Shown: positions 12,034 through 24,927 of the stretch, one piece after another
How the letters are laid out: each line of letters starts with the position of its first letter
How positions within the stretch are numbered: position 1 is the stretch's first letter
Origin: Straminergon stramineum
Lineage: Eukaryota > Streptophyta > Bryopsida > Hypnales > Calliergonaceae
DNA length: 64,000 nt
Direction: 5' to 3'
NCBI GenBank assembly: GCA_963920665.1
Contig: OY987263.1
Coordinates: forward strand, 33,964,547 to 34,028,546
The notes under the pieces: generated by a model
The model's database searches: none
What the model saw: only the letters and a program-made list of their open reading frames with translations
Told to the model about the DNA's origin: nothing
Program-made: the position numbers and the translations under genes

Positions 12034-15000
12034 AGTCCACATGGCCAAATGGGATTGAAGTTTATGGCACATTGTGCTATGATGGTCTAATACTACACTA
12101 TTATATGCTTGAAGTTTAAATTATTGTTTTTATTTTCAATTTTAGTCGGTGAACCAAAGAACTGCCATTTTTAATCATTTTTCTTGAAAATCACCCTTGG
12201 TTTGTTAGAAATTCAAACATTATCATATTGGATGTAAGAATAACATGACAATACACCATACAAGATCATATGGCAAATATGTACTAGTCCTAAAAGCATC
12301 AAAATAAACTATTGAACATATGATTCTTTTTATCAAATTTTGTTTATTTTGGAGATCTTTTGGGAAATTGTTTAGAATTGAAAAAGGGTTTTAATTAATT
12401 TGAGTATGTAATTATTGGGCACTTTAATAAGTTTTTTTTAATTAGTTCTAACTACTAAATTATGTTAAGATTAACATTGTGTAAAATTCTTAAAAATGAA
12501 AAGATAATTTTCATTTAAATAAAAAAGAATTTCTTGTGTGAGTATTTTTGTAAATGCAATGGGGCTTGGAACTAGTGTCCTTTGTTTTATTTTCAAAATG
12601 TTTATCTTTAGCTTCGGGTTGTAATTCAAATAAAAAAGTTTAAACATTTACTTAAACTTCTACGTAAAAACCTAAACTACCCTTTCGTTTCCATGTGATT
12701 GATCAAATCAATTTACATAATACTACAAACAAATACCTCCCTATTAATGACTTCATATATACTAATTATTGCCCCCCTACCATGCTAATGATATAGTCAA
12801 TAAAATTAATAATCAACTAATACTAACTACATAATCTCAATGTAATGTAACAATTTACTTTAGTCAATTTTAAACAAATGTAGCTCATTTGTTTCTTACA
12901 AACAATTATATTAAAAAAAAAATAGGAAACTAATAGGATTCTTACAAAAAATCTCAAACTTTCAATGGAATCAACAAATACATGCAAAATTAGAAACACC
13001 TTATTTTGTCATTATGTTTGGCATGAAATATTACTATTCTTTTATGTTTCTATCTATCTAGTGGTTGTTTTCAAATAATATTATATACATAATAATGTTA
13101 TACATGATGGGATATTCCTAGACAAAAATCTTACATTATAGTTCATTCAAGAAATTTGATTGATGTTTAGCAACTCTTATTATGTCTTTGTTTTGTTGAT
13201 ATGGGTTAGACCCTAGACATATCCAAACAACACTAATATATACATACTTAAAACTATCTTGTAGGCTTTGATGTACACTTTCAAGTAGGACCTTGAACAA
13301 ACAAACTCTCATGGGATATCAAATTTATTGAAAAAATCAAACTTACTTATCTCTAACAATGTCAAAAAATAAGATTGTCTTATACAAATGTTGTCTTAAC
13401 TTGTTTTCATATCCAAGCATCTTCACTTGTATGAGAAAAACAATACTAGGATTGACTAATATTTATCAAATCTATGACAATTGTATAGTAACCCACCCTA
13501 ATGGATAATAATTTCATGAGGAACTTTTTAAAACCTCAAGCATAGTATACTGAGGTCAAATTTTGACTTGATTTTTTTGAATTTTGTATGTCAAGGTGTA
13601 CAGTTGTGATTCCAATCTGAGGCTAAATTTTTTTAAATCATCACCTAGGGATTGAGAAATGAGATTGAAAAGTTCACAAATAGCCCGGACAATTCAACTT
13701 TTCATTTGATTGTAGCTAAAATGGAGCAGACTTAGAGGTCAAGGCAATTGCTAAAAATTAGGCACCAATCAACTTGGGTTCCTTTGGTGTAAACAAGACC
13801 CAAATGGAATTGGAAATTATAAAAAAGTAAAGTGTATCATATACTCTCATGTCTGTAGACATAATTATAGTGTTTCATGAATACTTGAAGACATTCTGCA
13901 TGTACAATTTTGAATTTGCTCTTTGTGTGACTTGGTATGTGTTGGTCTAGTATTTGGTTTTTGTAGCTTTATCATAATATGCTTAAAATGGATAGCATCA
14001 CCTTTGCTATATTTTATGCAATTCATTTAGTTGTAAATTTTATTTTCATTCTTTCAGTTTTTTATTGTTCCTATGCATGCTCAAAATTTGATAGGTTTGC
14101 TTCTCTACAAGGTTGAAAAATTGGTAGATCCCTATTTAGCATGTGTAAATCTACCTTGGATAGCAAATTCAAGTTGGATGTTGAATTCCTCAATTGTATA
14201 AGGAATTTTCAATTTTAATACAAAAATCACTATTGGGTAGTCAAAAAAAGTATGAATAGTATTGAAGGTTACATGTATAGACACATAATTGCCTAGTAAT
14301 CGATTTCAAATTAAAAATAAATAAATTTGGCATGCTCTTGATCCCTAAATGCCCAAGGCCTTTTTGAGATTCTTGGAGTTTGCTTCAAATTGAACAAAAA
14401 GACAACATTTCAATAAGTTTCATCAATATTTTTTGAATTGTACTTGTACAAATTTAAACCAGACATATTAGAGATCACAAGGGGAAAAAAACACCAAGAT
14501 ATCACTTATGGATTGGAAGATTATAATGTTTGATCATGGAGGTGTTAAAATTGTGAAAGTGATTTGACATCTTTCAATCTTCTTTTCACATGTCAAATGT
14601 AAAAATTGGTCTCCAAATATGTGGTTAAAGGGCATAGTATACATAACCCCAATCAATTTAAGGACTCCTCAAAATCTACTATATGGTTCTTTTTAATGAA
14701 TTTCTAATGTGATTTTTGTTTCCAAGATCTAGTGTATTTGAGGCTCATTTCCAAGAACACTCAATACTAAAAAATCAAGATTTACAATAGACACCCTTGT
14801 ACAAAATCTTGAATAGAAAAATCATAATGACTTGCAAAGACCTACCACAAAGACCCCTTCCAATTGTGGTATGCCTTCAAGGAGGCTTGGTGCCTTTGCC
14901 TAGCCTTCAAGGCATTTCGGGTGCGTTTTTTTTTAATCTTAGCTCAGAATTAAAGATTTAATTTAATTTAATTTTTTTTAATTTGGAAAGCTCACAGATG

Positions 15001-15778
15001 TATACTTTTTTCACCGCTGGGATCATCAAATGTAGAGGAAATGGAGCCACTAGAAATTATTGAATGAGTCCAACATATTTGCATGTTTTTTGTTTTTGAA
15101 ACAAAAGGACAATTTCCAATCTTTGCATGTTTTTTGACATGGCAGACTTTCAAATTTTTTGGGCATAAGCAGTCTGATTCACACAGCTCTCAAACTTGGC
15201 AAACGTAATCCTAACATGTCAAAGAACAAAATTCCATGAATATCAGTTTTGATGTAGAGGGAAAATTTGAAACAAGCAGCGGTCAAACACCTTTTCAAAC
15301 ACTATAATCCGCACTGTCAGACATCTTGAAATTTTTTTCAGAAGACACCTCTGCTAGGACACATGAATATTGTACGGTTAAATATTCCAAAGAAATGTTT
15401 GATTACAAATTTTAGGTCTAGACTCTCCCAAAGGACAGTTTTTGGACCCTTTCTGTCCAACATAGTCAAGAACTTTAACCACCACCATCTCTTATGCAAA
15501 GGTCCAAGTAAAAATGACTAAAGAATGCAGGATGCATACACTTAATGAAAAAGGTTTCTTATTGAAGGACACATCAAGCCCAGATACGAAATGTAACGAT
15601 ACTAACGTAGTAACATTACATAATAACGTTACTTTTTGAATTGAGCGAGGTCAAATGCCGGACATAAGACATATCTATTAAATTGAGATAGTTAGCAAGT
15701 AACATAGCCAAAGGAAACCAGATTGTGTAAACAGATGGAGTTAGGGTTAAGTAGACACATTTTATACCAATTGAAAAT
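12034..15778. other. AT-rich spacer, no gene seen
   Basis: About 3.7 kb of AT-rich sequence with stops in all frames and no open frame of note. It contains one dispersed repeat copy (14342-14920). Around 15,590-15,640 there is a short cluster of taacg/cgtta words in inverted arrangement. Confidence 0.65.
14342..14920 (+). mobile_element. TTAA-family element, copy G (degenerate ends)
   Basis: The left end is TCCCTAAATGCCCAAGGCC next to TTGA (a degenerate TTAA). The interior from 14,380 to 14,660 matches, in reverse complement, the interior of the element at 20738-21194: the two share words such as tagagatcaca, atatcactt.tggattg.aagattataatg.ttgatcatg and catgtcaaat. The right end near 14,910 (ggcatttcggg) is weak, so that limit is approximate. 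No coding capacity. Confidence 0.5.
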
Positions 15779-16530
15779 CTAAAGCCAACATCCTTTAACA
15801 GTCATACTCGGTTGTCGTTCATGCGTCTTGGGTGTATCACCCATTCCACGAGCCTTGTCTTTAAACTGAGCAAACTGAGATGGGGAAAGAGAAGTGTCCG
15901 TCAAGGTTATTCGGTGGTTTCCAAAAAAAACCGGGAAAGAAAGGAAAAAAGCGGTAACTCCCAGAGGTGCATGAGTGAGGAAAAGCAAACAGTTGGCAGG
16001 CTCCTGACTGCGTGGAAAGGCAAGTACATTCAAAGAGGTGACTATCCACCTGCTCCCGAAAAAGCAATCTGAACTCTGAAGATTACGAAAACTGACACCT
16101 GATATTAAAGGTGCACAGAGCAAACTTGCGTTTGCAGAATTCCTCGTAGGTTCAATGTCCGATGGCATCGAACGAGTAGTCACACCAATTCCTTGGGGTG
16201 TACTGTACATGCTGTAACCTCAATAACTATTCTACTGCTCTATGCCAGTCCTTACTAAACCGCCTACCAAGAATACAGAGATCACGGGGTGGGGGGGTCT
16301 ACGATGGAGAGCATAAGCGCCATTTCTAAGGATGGAAGGAAACCAGTCGACTGCATCCGTTTCTGAATGACGAGTTGCATCAAGTCGAGAAAATTCAGGA
16401 CATTGCAGCAGCCCGAGCAGTAGATTTCGACCTTCGGAATCGCAGTCACTTTCAATGTCTAAAGCATTTCATCTAGTCAAATTATAGGAAAAATCAATTG
16501 GCGCCATCAACCTACCGCAGAAAATACATT

Positions 16531-18362
16531 TTACGGTTGTTGTGACTGTCGCTGCCGTTTCTTTGCTTCCGCCTCCTCCGCAATCTCCTTGTTGCGCAGA
16601 AACATCCTCTCGTCAGCTGTCAGTTCCTCTTGGTCGTCCACGGGTTTGTGTTCAAATTCCTGAACATAGCCCAACGGATCCGCGGTGTCCGGGCGAATTC
16701 GTTGTGTCTTGTAGGATGCCAGAGCCCTGTGGGCATACCCATACTTGTCCAGCACCTGATTATCTGCAAAATTAAAAGCTCGCTCCATCTGCGTGAAACA
16801 TTCTTCCGCTTCTGCATTCACATTAAGTGAGCAGGGTTTGCACCCTACGAAGTGGGTGACGAAAGGCCACCGATCATCTCCAAATCCAGGGTGACTCTTC
16901 GCCATCAAATTCTCGTAAGTGTAAACTACAAACTTCCAGTACCCGTGCAAGAAAAACTCCCATTCAATATGGGTCTTCGCCTTCCACTTCAGGTCACCAA
17001 AGATAAGGAGATAAACAAGGGCAGACTGATCATCGGCTTCAAAAATGGGACGCTCAAACAACTTCGCAGTCAACATTTTCCCTGCAACAAATGCACGAAA
17101 AGAATCAGCGCAGGTCCGCAGATTCCAAAGTATGAAATCAAATTACCAAGTTCATTAGACTGACTATGTTCTCCATGTTTAAGTTCATGGACATTAGATT
17201 CATGTGGTCATCATATTATGTTGAGTTGACGGCAGTATAGACCAAAAGGTGTTAACTCCATGTTCGTGTAATCGTGGTATCATTCGCATTAACTTAATAT
17301 GACATAAGCAGCAATCAAGTCAACACTAAATCAATCAACATTCCCTTCACTACAATTTAACGTTCTGTTAATATGATCTAATTCTCTCTTCGATTGACAT
17401 TCCTTACGATTACCACTTCATCATTCACATCGGTGTTCGTCTGACATTGACACTACAAACGACGACGACCTTTTCAGACCCGAAAAGAAAAAGTAAGTAC
17501 CTGCATTGATCCGCGTCTCTCCTTCCGGCCCAAAGGGGGCCCACGCGTCCAGCAAATCCAACGACCACTGACAGTTGCGGATGAGGAAGCTGCCGGTATT
17601 CGCCCCAATCCAACGATGCTGTTCATACAGCAGATTGTGGAAGCCATGCACGACCAGATTCTTGCCCGCGTACTTGTCCATGGGCATTTCGAAAGTGAAG
17701 TCCGTGAAGATGGCATCGCTGTCCATCCACCAGATCCACTCCACGTCGGGGTGGTTCACCATCAGCTTCCGCAGTAACGGCAGCTTGGCCCAGAACGAGC
17801 TCATTTCCTTGTTGAACGTGGCCATGTTGTAGAAAATCTCCAGACCATGGATTCGGGCGTAGTCCACCCGGTTCTTGAGAAACTTGAGGTGGAAGAAGTC
17901 GCCGATGGGGTTGGCGCAAGGGCCCGGCTGCGACCCCGACACGAGGAGAGTCTTCGGCTTCCCAGTCCGCGTCCGGTTCTTGCCTGGGTTACGCTCGTTC
18001 CAGAGGCGACGCTGCTCGTCCCAATTCGAGATCTTCGGACCTAACGTGTAGGGTTGAATTGGGTCCCACGTCTCCTCGGGCACCAACCGCCCGGCGATCA
18101 CTTCATCTGGCTTCTCCTCCAACTGCGTCAACTTCCGAGTCAGCCTCCGGCCTTCCCACGTCGCGTTCTCCGCCACTGGGAAATCAGGAAACCCCGGACC
18201 TCCAGATCCGCTGGACTGCTGCAGGGTGCCTCGCAAGACCAGTATAGTAATCAAACCACACAGAATCGTGACCTTGTACGAATTCAAGGCCTTCATCACT
18301 CTGTGCCCTCCGGTCTCGGCCAAGATCTCGCTACCCATCGTGTCTGAAATTCCGTGGTTCAT
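16531..18362 (-). CDS. Xyloglucan 6-xylosyltransferase, GT34 family, two exons
   Basis: Exon 1 is 18362-17501 and exon 2 is 17081-16531, joined at a Gly codon (phase 1, donor GTACTT, acceptor TTGCAG), giving 470 residues, the usual length of plant XXT proteins. Family enzymes transfer xylose from UDP-xylose to the glucan backbone of xyloglucan in the Golgi. Residues about 30-45 form the single membrane anchor of a type II Golgi protein (VTILCGLITILVL); a variable stem follows. The catalytic domain has WIWWMDSDAIFTDF with the metal-binding DSD at 214-216, then NTGSFLIRNCQWSLDLLDAWAPFGP, FEADDQSALVYLL, WPFVTHFVGCKPC and MERAFNFADNQVL, all typical of GT34. The ATG at 18362 is the first in the frame (the frame extends upstream only through a TTG). 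Galactomannan galactosyltransferases are in the same family, but the FADNQVL and GCKPC blocks fit XXT best. Confidence 0.93.
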
Positions 18363-19655
18363 CGTGTCGACTGGACACAAAGAACAAACAACAGAGCCGA
18401 TCCCGGCTACAGTTCAACCCCTTAGAATATCCTTCATCGAATTAAGCCTCGCCGAAAGGTTCCTCAAACTAGCCTGTGTATCTGATCACCATAAAAAAAT
18501 CAGATAGACACACACAAAAAGAGACGACAACCCAGCCCTAGACTGCCAATGTCACCCCCTCTCCCTCATTATAACAGCCACAACACAACACCAAACCAAA
18601 AAAGCAGATCCCCGCCCCCACCTACACCCTTCGCTTTCCTTCCCTCCCAAAGTCACACCAGCCCCACTACAACCTAAACCCTCCTGATCCACCCAAACCC
18701 CCACCCCACCCAACAACCCGTCCATTCACAGAAAAACCTAGAATCACCCCAGCATTGTCAGATCGAAAGCATTCCCCTTCCCCTTCCCCCCACCCAAGTA
18801 GTTCACTCACCGTCCACCGCTAACTTAGTCCATCATCCACCCGACCCGCCCAATGCCGCCCACACCCTCCCTTGAGTTCGTTCCTGCGAGGGCCCAGCAA
18901 TGGAAGCGCACCGAGAAGGAAGCCTCGTGAAGTGCAAATGGTGAAGCCCGTGCAAGGGGAAGAAAGGGCAGGGGATTAATCACCTCTCACATGGCAGGAG
19001 GCCCTAAGGAAAGGAAGGATAGCCGAGGTGGGCAGGGCCGCAGCTGGAGCTATGGCGACGAAGAGCCTAAAATTGGAGTGGGGCGTGGAAATCCGACAGT
19101 AGGCGCGAGGGGGGAAAGGAATGGATGAACGGAGGACGAGTGACGGCGATGCGCGCCAGGCCAGAGCGGAAACCGCGCGACGAGACGAATCGAGACGAGA
19201 CGGGGGTGCAGCAGCAGCAGCAGCAGCAGCACCGCGATGTCAGGAAACTCCGTCGTCGTGGAGGTTTGGAAGCTGGGAAATCGCTATACTTCGCTTACGA
19301 GGCGCCGATCAAGTGGGAGTTCAGTAGGGGTTGGACGCGTCTAGCGCGTTCATGCAGACCGCCGTAAGTTACAAGCGACGGGGACCGGACGACTGGGGGC
19401 CTTTGGTCGCCGTGATTTGGACCTGACTTTCATGGCGCCTTCAGGGCCGGCGGGACTGCTCACTGTTGATGCCTGATGCCTGCCTGAAAGGGAGAATATT
19501 ACGCTTATAGAAGGTTGTTGAGGCACCAGTAGCCGATCATTTATGAAGCAATTTTGGAGCAGATCGTGAGCAGTATGAGGTGGTGGAAATTTCTCCGGCC
19601 CTTGGTTGGAAATACTGCATCCTACAAGTTGGGTACCAGGCGCACTGGTGTACTC
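18363..19655. other. Upstream region of the xylosyltransferase gene
   Basis: Pyrimidine-rich leader-type sequence (many ccc and ct runs on the + strand) that turns GC-rich at 18,800-19,400 and probably holds the 5' leader and promoter of the minus-strand gene. No separate gene is supported; short open frames at 19,050-19,370 read through a GCA microsatellite. Confidence 0.5.
19208..19231. repeat. GCA trinucleotide microsatellite
   Basis: Eight perfect gca units upstream of the xylosyltransferase gene. Confidence 0.95.
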
Positions 19656-19659
19656 TTAA

Positions 19660-20185
19660 CCCCTGAGCGCCCATCACATATTTACCGAAATCCAGACCCT
19701 TCTGAACTCGTTCCAATTGGACCTGTTTTTTTACTTCTTGAGAAAGTGCCAGGGTGGCGATCACTTAAATTTTGGTGAAGTATTGTATTTCTACATTCAT
19801 CCATCTTTTGAACCAAGAAATAATTTTCAATCATATTCATACACTTTTTCATCCAAATTTGGCAAATTCATCCACATTTAAAATAGAAAATGGAAAATTT
19901 CTGGTGAGAAAAGATTACTTTTTTCTGGTGAAAAGTAGACATTTATTTTGGAATGGTGCAATCTAACCCTGTGGTGCCAAAAAAAAAGGGTTGGTTCCAA
20001 TCAAACTATCACCCAAAACGAGATTCTCAAAAATTGACCATATTGATTGGTAGTGGAGACAAGCTCATAGCGTGTGGGGGGAAGGACAAATGATTTCACC
20101 TTATCATTGAAAAGATTATAATAGTCAAATAGGACAACCTTTCATTTTGAGGAGGTTGGATTTGAGGCAATGGGGCACTTAGGGG
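19660..20185. mobile_element. TTAA-flanked TIR element, copy A
   Basis: The left end is CCCCTGAGCGCCCAT and the right end, on the other strand, is CCCCTAAGTGCCCCAT. Both sides are flanked by TTAA (19656-19659 and 20186-20189). The 526-bp interior has no transposase. This is the copy in the spacers with both TTAA sites and both ends well kept. Confidence 0.72.
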
Positions 20186-20737
20186 TTAAGCATTGCACAC
20201 AATTAGCTGTGAGTGCATTGTGAGGGTCATCCATTCAAACTCCTCTTACTATATGGAATGGTGGGGAGTAGTTTTTTGAAATATGCATGTAAAGAAGCCC
20301 AAGTGTCAAGGTCAATTATTTTGGCATGCTTGTGTTGTACAATAATTGTGTTTGATTGATGGCTCATCTAAAAAAACAATTGGCTAATAGTCACAAATTG
20401 ACACAAATAGTACCATCTGTAGTTATTGCAATAGACTTTATGTACGTAAGGAGTATGCAAGTAAAAAACTACAATTGTTTATGTAGCTAGGGAATTTGCA
20501 ATATGAGAGGTTTGATTGTACATATTTTGGGGATGAAGAGAAGGGTGCGAAGTAATGTTTATTGTCCAAGTGATTTTTCACTCTGATCCAAAGGGATTCT
20601 TGAACTTTTGAAAAAGGCCCTTTAGTTCCTTTATGACCAATTGGATGAAATTGAGGTAAATCATATATTTGTGCATAGATATAAGGAAGAATGGGAAAAA
20701 AATGAAGGATCCAAGTTGTAAAGGGTACCCCCTTTCA

Positions 20738-21194
20738 CCTCTAAATGACTAAGGCAATGAATTTGGGTGTCAACAATACTTTGAAGTGGGATAAAACCTA
20801 AATAAGTTGTTATTTAAGTAGTTTCTATTTTTGAAAAATTCTTTTTGAAGTCTAGTTTTAGTATCAAAAATTCGATTGGGGTTATGCATGTTAAGCCTTT
20901 TAACCTTATTTTTTTTGGTGACCAACTTTTTAGATTTGACATGTAAAAAAAGGATTGAAAGACCTCAAATCATTTTTGTAGTTTTAACACCTTCATGATC
21001 AAGCATTATAATCTTTCAATCCACAAGTGATATTGTTGTGTTTTCTATTCCTATGTGATCTCTAACATTTCCATTTTGAGTTCATATAGTTACAAATTTA
21101 AAAAAAAATTTGATACAACTTATCAAAATGATGGATTTTGTTCAATTTAGAGCAAATTCCTAGAAGCTCAAAAAAGGCCTTGGGCACTTATGGG
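20738..21194 (-). mobile_element. TTAA-family TIR element, copy F
   Basis: The right end, on the minus strand, is CCCATAAGTGCCCAAGGCC next to TTAA (21195-21198). The left end is CCTCTAAATGACTAAGGC next to TTCA. The interior is the reverse complement of the copy at 14342-14920. About 457 bp, non-coding. Confidence 0.58.
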
Positions 21195-21199
21195 TTAAA

Positions 21200-21331
21200 G
21201 TAGATACACCCATTCTCATCCCTTAAAGAACTCCTCTCATGTGTATGAATGGTGCACTTTTTTTTTCTAGAATGTAGTCCATTGGTACATGATGACGAAA
21301 GTGGGTACAAAGTGGGAATGGGTGTGTCTAC
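21200..21331. mobile_element. Short foldback element with about 20-bp inverted termini
   Basis: The left end gtagatacacccattctcat pairs with the right end (other strand) gtagacacacccattcccac. The loop is about 90 bases. It abuts the right TTAA of copy F. Class unknown. Confidence 0.5.
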
Positions 21332-22134
21332 CTTAGTTCTTCAATCTTTTATTCAATCCTTTCAACTCTCATATTTTTGAATCTAAATTAATTTATAACC
21401 CAAATTTTTTATGGCCTTTGTTTTAAAAATTAATTGAACCTCAAAGTTTTCCTTTGGTTACCTCAAAACACGTTTTCAACTCCCTTAGTTAGTTAAAAAG
21501 ACATTGAATTTTTAGTGGGCTTCAATTTAGTTCTGTAACTTCAAAATTCCATTATTTTTACTTTACTTCAAAATTTTGTTATTTTCATCTTGGCTTCATT
21601 TTAATATTTTCATCATGGGGTCATTCCACCATTTTTTAGTTGTGACTTCAAATGGGACCCATAGTGACAAGGTAGTCCCTATATTTGTCAATGCCCAAAC
21701 CTCCAAAGGTCACTCTAAAAATTGGCTAAATTAGTTCCAACCTCTAGGTCATCAATGGGATTTTATAGCAATTTCAACTTTAGCTCTACAACCATGGAGT
21801 TCTAATTTCTAATTTTAGAGTGACACATTAAGAAAATGCATCATAATGTTCTACATTATATTATAAACCTATGGAGAAATTTTCAGAATTTCTGAGTATC
21901 AATTGAATTATTTCACTTTTTATTCAGAAATTCAAAGTAATTAAAAATTTTCTCAAAAAGATGTAAATTTTTTACAATTGACAAAAGACATGTAATCACA
22001 TCTCAAAAAAATAAATATAAAAAATTACATTCAAAGGCACTTGCAAATGAAGTTCAAAAAAGTAATAAAAGGCTTGTCTTTTAATTTGAGGGTTACTTAT
22101 ATTAAGTCCATAGACAATAGTTGGCATGGAGAAG

Positions 22135-22400
22135 TATTAGCGTGTGAGCACAAAATCTATGAGCTTAGGAGTCTATATGATAGACATCTATGATTATAGG
22201 TGTCTATGTTATAGGTACCTCTCTTATAGGCTCTTTCCATGCTATAGACTTATAATGTACCTATATTATAGGTACACATGTTATAAACTCTTTCAAACTA
22301 TATTATAAGCCATATCAAATGGTTGTAGGTGTGTACTTATAAATAGCTTCAAGGCTCGTAGGCTCATGTCTTTCTAAGCTCACAAGCTAGCATGCATCGA
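22135..22400. mobile_element. Candidate MITE related to the element at 28580
   Basis: The left end (tattagcgtgtgagc) and right end (other strand, gctagcttgtgagc) form a weak inverted repeat, followed by shared gagcttaggagtcta/gagcctacgagcc words. The interior is a run of near-repeats of tataggtgtctatg and tataggtac. The same words occur in the element at 28580-29037. Limits are approximate. Confidence 0.45.
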
Positions 22401-23184
22401 TGAGTTGATGTGAATGTCTTGGTAATTATGAACTTGCTATAGTGAACTTTGGAGGTGTATGTTGACTAATAGCCATAGTTGAACCCTATCTTTGTCAATA
22501 CAAAAAACTCAAAGATTGAATTGCATTAGTTGACTAAAATCCCTTTCAATTCTCATATTTTATTTTCTTAAATTCCAAATATTTTGGACTTTGTTTATTT
22601 AACTAATTGAGTCCCAAAGGTTCTCACTAGTTCTCTCAAAATCTTTTGAACTCCTTCAATTGCACAAGACATTAACAACTTCAATTTTAGTCTGGAGACT
22701 TCAAATTTTGATTATTTTTGTTTTGTCTTCATTCCACCATTTTTTTGTTTTGATTTTAATCCATCATTCTCACTATGGATTCAATTTACTAATGGTCACA
22801 AGTAGTAGACCCTATATAAGGCACTCCAAAATTGGCTAAACCAATTCCAAGCTACATGTAGTCACTAAAATTACTAAACACATATTGTTATTATTAGATC
22901 TTATTGACAAATGGAAAGATATTTCATGGCACTTTAGTACTCATATATAATATTTGGACACAATATGAAAAAGTGTATGTCATCTATAAGAAGACCAAAA
23001 ATCTAGCTTCGCCTTCATGTTAAGCTTTTCTATTTTGATTGTGTACATTTTGCATAACCAACATCTATTTTTAGTATCTTTTTTGAGCTAAATAGTGTAA
23101 GTGTATTTTTTTTAACAATGATTATTATGATTGCATATATCTTAACAAAGCAAAGCAACTGTAGTTTGTGCATGAAAAAATAGA

Positions 23185-23228
23185 AATATATATATATATT
23201 TGTGTGTGTGTGTGTGTGTGTGTGTGTA
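23185..23228. repeat. AT then TG dinucleotide microsatellite
   Basis: A short (AT)n run directly followed by about 14 units of TG. Confidence 0.95.
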
Positions 23229-24927
23229 TTTGTATAAGTATTATGAATTCAATTTTTTTTTTGCCTCACCTCTTATTATAAAGAAATGAACTCAAAGTAT
23301 ACAATAGAAATACAATATTATTAAATATTAAAAATACTATTGTAAAGAACCTCTATGATGTTTTTATTGTTAAATTTTTAGCCAATTTTTGCTAATCTTT
23401 GGCCAATTGTTAAATACTTTAGAAGCTAAAAATGTGAATTACAATACTAATGAATTGTCTATTAAAAAGCTTTGAAATCAATTTTATAAACATCCGAGGA
23501 AAAATCAGCATTGCTTATAATATTTCTATATTCATCTACACCATTTGATTCCATACTTGGAAACTTTTCTTAATGGTTGAAGAAACCTAACTATAGTAAA
23601 CCATTACATAAAAGTTGGAACTTCTAGAGGGCTATTTGACTTTCAACAATAGTGCAAACACAATTAAATCCAAAAATAACATATTTTTTCTATTAAATTC
23701 AAAAAATTTCACATCACGGTAAAACATTATTTAGAATTTTCTTATTAATTTTTATTTTTGAATTTTTGTATTTGCATTGCTTTTGAAAGTCAAAGAACCC
23801 TTTAGAGACCCGAAATTTCCTCAAATGTTAATCTTTGTTATTAAACAAATCTTACTTGAATGAACCTATAGTAGAAATGTTAATACAAGTGGAATTTCAT
23901 ATTGTAGTGATTTAGTGAGGTTGATTTGGATAGCAATCAATGGGTGAGAGGAAGTGTATGAAAATGTCATCACACTCTCCTAATGCATTTGGTTATTGAT
24001 ATATAATTTGAAAGCTCAATTTAATTCATTCAATTATCTTATATTATAATATTTGAGTTTACAACTCACTTGGTTATAAGGAATTTAGTAATTTTAAATA
24101 TAATTTAAGGTAAATTCACTTGGATTTAGTATTCTCATCTAATAACATTTCTTGATATTTTCAATTGATTTTTTAGAAACTATATTGGAATGTTGCAAGA
24201 TTTATTTACAGTGGGTCACTATTTTTGACTATTTGAAAATATTTAAAAAAATTGTAGCTTAGTGAAGACTAATCCAATGTACATCCATTTTTATTGTTTA
24301 AATGTATACACATTTGCATTTGATAGAAATGTAAGTGTATATGTTGCTAGTATTTGGAATTTTCTATCTTCATGTAACTGAGATGTAATTTGATTGATGA
24401 TTTGAAGAATTTAGAAATAGAGAATTCAATATGAAATCTTTTGGTCATTTAATGTAATGTAATAATATTTATTTAATTTTCTTATCTTAAAAGTAGAGTA
24501 ACCCTTGAATGACCATGGGATAGTTTAGTTTTCAAAAATTGTGAAAATGTATTATAAAATGCATCTTACATGATCCAGAGATCATATCTATAGAATTAAA
24601 TCAACTAACATATAAACCAATAGTTTTTAGAGTTCTAATCAAAGTGATTTTTGAAGATTTTGATTAAATTTTTTAAAAAGCATTTTTGAAGGGTCATTTT
24701 TTTAATTAAAAAGGTTATTTTTATGCTAGATCTACGAATACTATTGAATAGAAAAATATTTGCAAAGAAAAATCTTTAGCATCTAAATTGTAGAAACGTT
24801 AAAGCATTAATACAAGAATCTTTAAAAAATAGATGGATGAAAAAATGCAATTTTGTGTGCTTGGGATGTATTTGCATTCATCCATTATTCAAAATTTGAA
24901 CGCTTGGTCCTTTAGGATCTAACTTAA

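Larger units (their letters stand above)
20190..24923. other. Gene desert rich in small repeats
   Basis: AT-rich, with no coding signal on either strand. It contains the TIR elements and microsatellite listed separately; the rest is featureless to my eye. Confidence 0.6.

Noticed and set aside
15590..15640. Inverted taacg/cgtta cluster considered as a small hairpin gene
   Set aside because: Arms are too short and interrupted; nothing else supports an RNA gene.
22135..22400. Regularly spaced tataggt words, considered as an array of CRISPR type
   Set aside because: Spacing is irregular, repeats are imperfect, the genome is a plant nucleus, and the words lie inside a TIR element.
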